The position numbers and the translations under genes were made by a program. Shown piece after piece: positions 57,044 through 64,000 of a stretch of 64,000 nt of DNA. This DNA comes from Linanthus parryae (Eukaryota > Streptophyta > Magnoliopsida > Ericales > Polemoniaceae): assembly GCA_023055425.1 (NCBI GenBank), contig JALGPY010000009.1, forward strand, positions 20,109,775 to 20,173,774, read 5' to 3'. Below the pieces are notes generated by a model, which saw only the letters and a list, made by a program, of their open reading frames with translations, was not told where the DNA came from and made no database searches. The stretch's first letter is position 1. Each line of letters starts with the position of its first letter.

Positions 57044-57266
57044 GAGGCTGTGATGATCAATCTTCTTCTGGGGTTCAGATCTGAGAGTTCAGTGGTATCC
57101 GATCCGTCTCTTGGTGGGCAACAAGGAGGCCAGTGCGGGGTAGGAAGAGATGGTTGTTATCTATCTCTATTCTGTTCTCTTTCTAAAGAGCCTCCTTTAG
57201 TTGCAGCCATGATTGAGTAGTGGGAGTGCCCTTCTCAGCTTGTTCACCACAACAGATCTGAGTCTC
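57044..57266 (+). ncRNA. Candidate box C/D-like unit, type 3
   Basis: GAGGC (57044-57048), GTGATGA, CTGA (57258-57261), GTCTC (57262-57266). The stem is complete with one G.U, and boxes are canonical. Confidence 0.35.
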
Positions 57267-58790
57267 ATGGGCTATCTCTCCATAGACATGCATGTATTTT
57301 TCTACCCAGATGGACAAAGACATGGAATTTTGTGGATGAGTTTGGAAATATGTTACTGGTTAGTCCCTCTCTCCAATCAGAATTCGGTGAATTATTCTGG
57401 TTTAGAATTGAAAATCTTGATCTGATGCTCTTAATGATGTGAATTGAACCTTTTCAACTGGAAATTGATACTTACACTAGTTTATTTTATCCTTATGCTC
57501 CCTTTTTAGTTAGTAGTAGTAGTAGTAGTAGTAGTAGACAGTGATGCTAGATCTTCTATTTGGTTCAGATATTTAGGTTGGATATTTGACCCCTTTCATG
57601 GCGAGCCAACCAGGAGGCCAATGCAAGTCAGGAAGAGATTGGTTCTTCATCCCTATCTTCTCTTGCTAGACAGCCTCCTTTAGTTGCAGCCATGCTGGTT
57701 TTGGGTAATGTCCTTTGTCCTGGATATCAAGCTGGTAAAGTGCCATATCACAGGGGTGGTTTGTGTCATTTACCCTTGTAGTATTTTCTTTGAACATGTC
57801 CCTGACTGTTATGTCCTCAATTCTTTGATAAGTATTGGAGCTTACCAGCTTAAGATAAAAACGAAAAGTGAAAATGAGGATGAGGCTTGATTAGAGAGAT
57901 GGGAAGTTTCAGGAGGGTGGTTGCCAATCTCTGCAACATCGTTGAAAATCAAAGCCAGTGATTTTTATTTTCTTCAATATCACTTTCCTTCCGTATTGCT
58001 GCCAGTCTGCTACTATTAATATAACTATTATTTGAGGCAATGAACCATATTTCTGAGGAGTTATTAATGTCACGGAGGTTGAGGCTGTTTGACCCATTTC
58101 TTGGCGAGGCAATTCCAAGGACATGAAATTTTATATTGCCTTTCATTTTCCATTCCTTAGGTTTTTGCAGCCATTGTGGGAACATCCATTCTCTGCTCTG
58201 ATGCTGTAGTTGAACTACCAGATCTGAGCCTTCTCAGTATGAACTCCTTTTGCTTTATCTGAGAAAAAACTAAGTGTGCTGAAATTTGGCACACTGAAGG
58301 GGTGAAAGTGTCCTTTCCCAATTGGAAGGGGTGAAAGTGTCTTTGCGTCAAACTTGAGGGGGTGAACTTTTCTTTTACCCTTTATTATGTGTTGAATAAG
58401 GGCTCCCTAAATTCTAAGAAAGATTGTGCAAACCGACACCATTTATTACCCCTTACTGGTATTGGTCCTTTTTGGATGAGCTAAATCATGGTGAATTATT
58501 GGACTATAATCCGAGATCGGATGGGTTCAGATTACCAAACAGCCTCATTATTATTATGGTGACCCCTCTTTATCCCTACACCAAACATGTTGTCTCTTAA
58601 AAGAAAAGAGTGAAAATGTCGATGAAGCTTGAGCAGAGATGAGAATTTTCAAGAGGGTACCCCTCTCTGCAAGTTGGTTGATCCTCAAAGTTAATGATTT
58701 TCATTTTCTTCAACGACCCTCAAATCTCTTCCCTCCTTTGTTGTGCTGCTGCTGCTGCTGCTGCTACTACTAGTACCTGTACTACTATTT

Positions 58791-59066
58791 GAGGCCATGA
58801 TGCTATTTCTGTGGAGTTAATGTACCAGAGTTGTGGGTATTTGACCCATTTTTTGGCGAGACAATTCCAAGGACATAAACTTTCGATTGTCTTTCATTTC
58901 ACACTCCTTAACAAATTCTGGGTTCCAAGAACGTGGCTGATTTTGTTTCTTGGCCTTGTCTGGGTAAGTAAATGATGAACTTAATTATCCTTGGATTTTG
59001 CAGCCATTGTTGGGAACATCCATCCTCTGCTCTGATGCTAAAATTGGACTATCAGATCTGAGCCTC
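58791..59066 (+). ncRNA. Candidate box C/D-like unit, type 5 variant
   Basis: GAGGC (58791-58795), ATGATGC (last base of box C changed), CTGA (59058-59061), GCCTC (59062-59066). A CTG run precedes it. The internal TTTGG/CCAAG hairpin is present. Confidence 0.3.
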
Positions 59067-59852
59067 CTCATTATGCAGTTACCACCCATTTCCTTCATCC
59101 AAAAAATTGCGTACCGTTATAAATGCTCTAGCAGTTGGAATCTGAAGTTGTTTTTGGTTCACTTTTTGATGATAAGATTTTTAACCAATTAGGAGTGTTC
59201 AAGAGATCTTTGGATGTTTGTTCTGTGATCGAGGGGAAATGGGGGGGGGGGGGGTTACAAAATTGCTCGGCCATTGTGTTCTCTCAAAAGTTACTGTTGA
59301 TTGGTGAGTTATTCATGTTTAAAGATAATAATTTTAATTTTTTAGTCAACACATGTTTGGTATCATACTTTCACTCTGGACTGAAGCTGTAAAAAGATTT
59401 TCGTTTTTTACTTGCTTATACCTTGAGCATTTTCTTCTCCTTAGTGAATAAATGAAGAATTATTTTAGTAAAACGTAGTTTGGGTCTTATTATCATAATA
59501 CTCAGTTACATCAAGATACACTCCTCTCTGTAGATTGCTAGTGCACTAAAAACATTTATTCTTATGCATCAAAACACACGCTTGACACTTTGCACAAGAA
59601 CATTATTTTAATAAAAAAATATTTCAAAGTGTTAAATTAGCAAGTCCATCAGAAGCCTATGATTTCATCTGCCACCCTCCTCTCTGTAGCAGCAGTATCT
59701 GTTGGCTGCAATCAATATTTGCTTCATTACCACCACCAGAGTGACTGCCGCCGCTACGAGCAACATCACTACCACTACCACTACCGCCACCACCAAACGT
59801 AACTACCTTCTTCTTCTTCGACACCCCAAACATAACAACCAACAAGATTCAA

Positions 59853-60068
59853 GAGGCTGTGATGATAAATCTTTCTGATTTTCAGACTGGGTAGAGATGG
59901 GTACCTGACACGTTTCCTGGCTTGGCGGCAAAGAAGTCTGTGTGAGTCAGAGATAGAGACTGGTTTGTTTTTCTACTCTTTCCTTAGCCAGGTCACATCT
60001 TCTGTTTGCAGCCATAGCGGAGTTAGTTTGTACTCATCTCACCCTGATCAGTTACAGATCTGAGCTTC
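59853..60068 (+). ncRNA. Candidate box C/D-like unit, type 1 relative
   Basis: GAGGC (59853-59857), GTGATGA (59859-59865), CTGA (60060-60063), GCTTC (60064-60068). All five pairs form, one as G.U at a position different from type 3. The interior is the most diverged of the complete units, yet both ends are intact. Confidence 0.4.
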
Positions 60069-60476
60069 TTCCTAGCAGCTAATAGCCATGCACCGGTTTT
60101 GGGAAATGATGCTATTTTTGATCATCAGCAAGAAAGAGTTGAAGGATAAAACTGGAATAACTCAAATCCCCAATATCACCACCACAAAAGAACTCATCTT
60201 TCTAGAAAAACGCATTTTGGTGTGAAACCAGAGTTGAAACCCAGAAATGAACGAGGCATCTGCTGCTGCTACTACTCTGTCAGAGACAACGCGAGATAGA
60301 GAGAGATGTGGATGTTCCTGAGGGTGGTTGCCCTTCTCTCTTGCGTATCTGTGTAGTAGCTCAAGATGAAGCCTATGATTTCATCTCTCGAAACAAATCA
60401 ACCGCCCTCTTCCCTTCTGCTTCATCGTCGTCCTCCTCGTCCTCGTCCCCGCCGTCGTTGTTGGTGTTGCTTCTGC

Positions 60477-60477
<1 letters not shown>

Positions 60478-60558
<81 letters not shown>
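60478..60558. repeat. (ATT)27 microsatellite
   Basis: 27 uninterrupted ATT units (81 bp) in the same place as the shorter runs of the other type 1 units. Confidence 0.95.
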
Positions 60559-60573
60559 GGTCGCCACCAAGAA

Positions 60574-60823
60574 GAGGCAGTGAGGATAAATCTTGTTCTG
60601 GAGTTCAGATCTGATGAAGTTGGGTATCCTCCTATCCCTCTCCTGGTGGGGCAACCAGAAGGTCGGCAGTGCTGGTCAGACAGGAGAAGGAGGCTTCGAT
60701 TATCCATTCAATTGGTTCGTCCCTTCTCTCTTATGCACTAGACGCCTCCTTTAGTTGCAGCCATGGTGAAATTAGTGATATTCATCCTTCTCAGTCTGAT
60801 AACTGGTAATAGATCTGAGTCTC
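60574..60823 (+). ncRNA. Candidate box C/D-like unit, type 1
   Basis: GAGGC (60574-60578), GTGAGGA, CTGA (60815-60818), GTCTC (60819-60823). The stem keeps the G.U intermediate state between GAGGC/GCCTC and GAGAC/GTCTC. Confidence 0.3.
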
Positions 60824-60916
60824 TTCCCCTCTCTCCTCCTTATAGACAGACATGCATGGCCATTTTTCTATCCTGCGTTCCTAAGTAGAATTTGGTGAAT
60901 TGTTTTGGTTTAAAAT

Positions 60917-61125
60917 TTTGAGAGAACGCGTATACCACATGGTAGGGGCATGAGACCTAATGAATGCATTCTCCTTTAGATGATATTTTTCCCCTTCTCC
61001 ATTTGGGATTTTTTTAGAATTACATCATATAGCCGGGTTCGAACTGGGACCTCCGGTTGGAACTGGGACCTCTTGCACCTCATGCAGGGGCTTCAAACGC
61101 TCTACCAATGATCTAACACCTATTA
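60917..61125 (-). mobile_element. tRNA-derived SINE inserted in the array
   Basis: On the minus strand, GTTAGATCATTGGTAGAGCG (A box) leads to TTTGAAGCCCCTGCATGAGG and a B-box-like AGTTCGAACCC. A body of about 90 bp follows. The head has an internal duplication of GGTCCCAGTTC. Comparison with uninterrupted units (for example 53040-53100) shows that it interrupts the sequence after type 1. Confidence 0.75.
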
Positions 61126-61239
61126 GCTCTTGATTTGGGAATTGATACTTACACGATTCCGACCTTCTACTGCTATTTGGTTTGTTTGTCAGTGCCTACT
61201 GTAGTATGGTGCTCCCTCAACCCAAATTTGGGCCAAGGA

Positions 61240-61860
61240 GAAGATAAGTAAAATCCAAATTTCAACTGAGGATTAAGCTTGGGCAGATCAATGGGAAGCT
61301 GGGTACTCCTCACCTCAACCACCCATTCCAATGATCTCTCAACCCCTCTCCCAGTCGCTCATCCAAACACCCCCAATGTACTGGACCCCTCCCTTTCAAA
61401 GCAGATGGTTCACAATTAAACTGATAAGAACAGATACTACACTTGATCTTAGCCAAAATCCCGAGAAAGGTATTCAATCTCTTTCCTTTCTCTGCTGCTG
61501 CTACTATCAGAGGCTGCGATGATATTTTTATCGAGTTCCATGTATCAAAGGTTGCGAGTGTTTGAGAGTCATTTCTTGGCGAGGCAATTTTGTGGACATG
61601 AATTGGATGCATTTAGACCTTTTAAAATGAAATTACAGTGACAGAGAGACAGAGAGAGAGAGAGGGAATAATATTTTCTTATGGCCTTGTCTTGAAATGA
61701 TTTATCCTTTATGGGCACTGACTGATTTTGTGCCTAACTAGAGGTGTATCTTTTACCGTGAATTTGCAGCCATTGTTGGGACCTCGGCTCTCTCCTCTGA
61801 TACTAGAAGTGGACTGCCGTATCTGAGCTCCTCATTATGCATTCTCTTTATTTATCTGAT
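61240..61860 (+). repeat. Higher-order repeat 6, type 2 unit
   Basis: Carries the U2 copy and a type 2 box C/D-like part: GAGGC 61510-61514, GCGATGA, CTGA 61823-61826, then GCTCCTC. It runs to about 61860, where similarity to the other copies ends. Confidence 0.8.
61413..61473 (-). pseudogene. U2 snRNA 5'-end copy
   Basis: The minus strand starts at the U2 5' terminus (ATACCTTTCTCGGG) and keeps GGCTAAGATCAAGTGTAG, TATCTGTTC and TTATCAGTTTAAT. The branch-site-pairing GTAGTA is intact. It stops before stem-loop II. Confidence 0.85.
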
Positions 61861-62094
61861 ATTCTGCAGAACACAAGAAAGACCGTAGGAGGTGAAATCA
61901 GATTGTCATTGGTTCACATTGGCAAGGTAATTATCACGGGCAATTGGACAGTGCTTTCTGTTTAATTTCCCTGACCAACTCAGAAAAATGTGAAGGTCCT
62001 TGACTATGAAGGTTTTCGATTTCATTTTATTTTTCTACCTATCTTCTAGGCTCAAAGCATTGTTAAACTAATCCAAAAGTGAAAAATCTAGCTG
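61861..62094. other. Non-array sequence
   Basis: Unrelated to the units as far as I can see; no gene. Confidence 0.35.
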
Positions 62095-62422
62095 AACTGA
62101 TGATCAATCCCTATTTGATATGAGCTGAAATTATAGAATATAAATTTTGATCGATTTGACCAAATCTACAGAGTTTTATAAACAAACACTTTAATACACT
62201 TACTACATGAATTTTGATCATGTCAATGTCCAAACATTCATTAAAAGTATGTTTTCTGAGATTTTCAGCTGCAAACCTCCAACTTTGGAGAATCTACTAA
62301 TGCCTTGTAATTAATTTAATCCTGATATTTTTGAGCTTCAGATTTTTGGTGCTGCCCAATAAATTTAACTGAAAAGACAGATTTCGTCCCAATTGGATTA
62401 AAATCTGGTATGCCAAACATGC
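62095..62422. mobile_element. Degenerate copy of the GCATGTTTGG MITE
   Basis: The right end TGCCAAACATGC (62411-62422) and interior words (GAGCTGAAATTATAGA, ATTTTCAGCTGCAAA) match 37588-37966. The left end is worn away. Confidence 0.6.
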
Positions 62423-62569
62423 ACTGAGGCTCTAGCTGGGATGGGAAGTTTCAAACAGGCTGTTGCCCCTCCCGGCACATTGGGAAACTCCTAACAGTAT
62501 CATCATAGACTATATTTTTCGCTTTCTTCAAGAACCCTCACATGTTTAACACCAAACTTGGCCTCGATG

Positions 62570-63600
62570 GAATTTTCCAGATCATATCTCTTTCCTTAAA
62601 ACAAAAAACGAAAAGTGAAAATGAGGATGAGGCTTGATCAGATCATATCTCTTTCCTCCAACTCCAAGCCTCTCACGAGAGTTGTTACTGCTGCAGTTGC
62701 TGTTAAAAAGCCCAAAAATTGGGTACCACCGATTGCCTCATTACTGTTATGCAAAATCACAGTTTCGATAAATTGGGAGTATGCAATAAGTAATTAAGCC
62801 TTGTTATTATTGTTCTTCACCGAGAACCAGAGGCTGTGATGATCAATCTTCTTCTGGGGTTCAGATCTGAGAGTTTTGTGGTATCCAATCCATTTCTTGG
62901 CGGGGTAACGAGGAGGCCAGTGCGGGACAGGAAGAGATTGATTCTTATCCATCTCTCTTATGTTTCTCTTACTAGAGGGCCCCCTTTAGTTGCAGCCATG
63001 ATGGAGTCAGTGGAAGTGCCTTCTCAGCCTGTTCATCACAACAGATCTGAGTCTCATGGTCTATCTCTCCATAGACATGCATGTCTATTTTTCTACCCAG
63101 ATGGACAAATACAAGGAACTTGGTGGATGAGTTTGGAAATCTGTTACTGGCTAGTCCCTCGCTCCAATCAGAATTTGGTGAATTATTTTGGCTTCGTATT
63201 GAGAATCGTGATCTGATGCTCTTAATGATGTGAATTGAACCTTTCCCGATGGGAATTTATACTTGCACAGTTGCACTAGTTTATTTTATCCTTGCGCTCC
63301 CTTTTTAGTTAGTAGTAGTAGTAGACAGTGAAGATTGATCTTCTTCTCTTTGGTTCAGATATGTGGGTTGGATATTTGACTCGTTTCGTGGCGAGGCAAC
63401 TAGGAGGCCAATGCAAGTCAGGAAGAGATTGGTTCTTCATCCCTATCTTCTCTTACTAGCCAGCCTCCTTTAGTTGCAGACATGCTGGTTTCTGGTAATG
63501 TCCATTCTTGAGGGTATCATGCTGGTAAAGTGCCATATCGAAGGGGTGGTTTGTGTCATTTACCTTTATGTTTTCTTTGAATCCCTGACGGTTATTGTCC
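62570..63600 (+). repeat. Last partial repeat (types 3 and 4)
   Basis: A shortened lead (AAACGAAAAGTGAAAATGAGG, then GAGAGTTGTTACTGCTGCAG), type 3 at 62690-63060 and type 4 without the ~60-bp insertion at 63310-63590. It is interrupted by the MITE at 63626. Confidence 0.85.
62830..63055 (+). ncRNA. Candidate box C/D-like unit, type 3
   Basis: GAGGC (62830-62834), GTGATGA, CTGA (63047-63050), GTCTC (63051-63055). The stem is complete with one G.U. Confidence 0.35.
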
Positions 63601-63625
63601 CCAATTCTTTGATATCACTATTAAG

Positions 63626-64000
63626 GGCATGTTTGGTACCAGCTGAAAATCTCAATATTCAGCTGAAAATAATCTGAAAGAAAATCCAACTTTACCGAGA
63701 ATCACAATGCGTTTGGTATGAGCTGAAATTATAGATCACCTACTTGATCCATTTAACAAAATTTAAAATGATCTAAAGTCAAGTAATTGAATACACCTAT
63801 TTATAACTGAACTGTGATCATGCTAATGTAAAAAAAAAAAAAAAAAAATCAGAATTAATTTTTTAGAGAATTTCAGCTGCATAATCCCCAATTTTGAAGA
63901 TTCTACAATTGCACATACATTATTTTAGTTTGCAGATTATCAGATTAAAATTTGCAGGCATAACAAACGAAATTGTTAAAAAGAGGTCGATTTTAATCCA
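63626..64000. mobile_element. MITE, GGCATGTTTGGTACC end, cut by the window edge
   Basis: Nearly the same sequence as 37588-37966, including the poly-A interior run. The left end is preceded by TTAAG, consistent with a TTA/TAA-type target. The right end lies beyond the window. Confidence 0.8.

Larger units (their letters stand above)
56758..59830 (+). repeat. Higher-order repeat 5 (types 3-4-5, then a 5-like variant)
   Basis: Lacks types 1 and 2: it begins inside the hairpin segment of type 3, joined directly to a MITE end. Type 3 is at 56758-57270, type 4 (no ~60-bp insertion) at 57515-57830, and type 5 at 57830-58260. The 5-like variant at 58430-59100 contains the 83-bp Tourist remnant. The ~700-bp segment shared with 31.5 and 33.6 kb runs to about 59830. 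Confidence 0.85.
60110..60880 (+). repeat. Higher-order repeat 6, type 1 unit
   Basis: Begins like repeat 1 (AGCAAGAAAGAGTTGAAGGA) and contains the hairpin segment near 60300 and the longest ATT run. It is followed by a SINE and then by type 2. Confidence 0.85.

Noticed and set aside
1..64000. CRISPR arrays, operons, bacterial or organelle DNA
   Set aside because: No spacer-repeat arrays or ribosome-binding sites, and all recognised elements are of plant nuclear type.

Overview
The window is nuclear DNA of a flowering plant, most likely a eudicot. It is gene-poor and rich in plant-type transposable elements: L1-clade LINEs with DUF4283/zinc-knuckle ORF1s, tRNA-derived SINEs, Stowaway and Tourist MITEs, and a Mutator-like element with a 9-bp target duplication. 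It also has long TAG and ATT microsatellites. The species cannot be named from the sequence. The only gene that looks intact is a short-chain dehydrogenase/reductase (SDR) of the TIC32/retinol-dehydrogenase-like type at 29811-30911 (+), with a TATA box at 29511.

Layout. 1-3.3 kb: a repeat fragment and a decayed FAR1/FHY3-like gene. 3.7-7.1 kb: a 5'-truncated LINE (A). 7.4-9.8 kb: a TIR element holding a SINE with a 10-bp target duplication, then a ~705-bp tandem duplication. 10.05-14.27 kb: LINE B on the minus strand, with its RT catalytic region deleted. 14.3-16.7 kb: a Tourist-like MITE and a 1.92-kb Mutator-like element. 17.5-23.9 kb: Stowaway MITEs and scattered repeat units. 24-29 kb: no recognisable gene. 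29.5-31.1 kb: the SDR gene. 31.2-34.7 kb: more repeat units. 38.4-44.1 kb: LINE C, nearly full length, with at least six in-frame stops in ORF2. 44.2-63.6 kb: a tandem array of ~2.6-kb higher-order repeats.

The array is the most unusual part. Each higher-order repeat is built from about five diverged units, all on the plus strand, that descend from one ~500-bp ancestor. The best-kept part of a unit is 216-330 bp. It begins with a 5-nt stem half followed by RTGATGA (box C-like) and ends with CTGA (box D-like) followed by the complementary stem half. Between unit types the stem changes in a compensated way: GAGGC/GCCTC, GAGGC/GTCTC (G.U), GAGAC/GTCTC and GAGGC/GCTTC. Most types also carry an upstream hairpin whose arms stay paired while their sequence changes. 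One unit type carries, on the opposite strand, a 3'-truncated copy of the 5' end of U2 snRNA. I recognise no known RNA here. I propose the units as a candidate family of long box C/D-like RNAs, or a structured repeat that resembles one. Expression is unknown.

Two internal markers give the array a history. A 707-bp Tourist MITE is present in two copies (one reduced to its first bases) with empty sites in others. A ~60-bp insertion with an 8-bp flanking repeat is shared by only four of the units.
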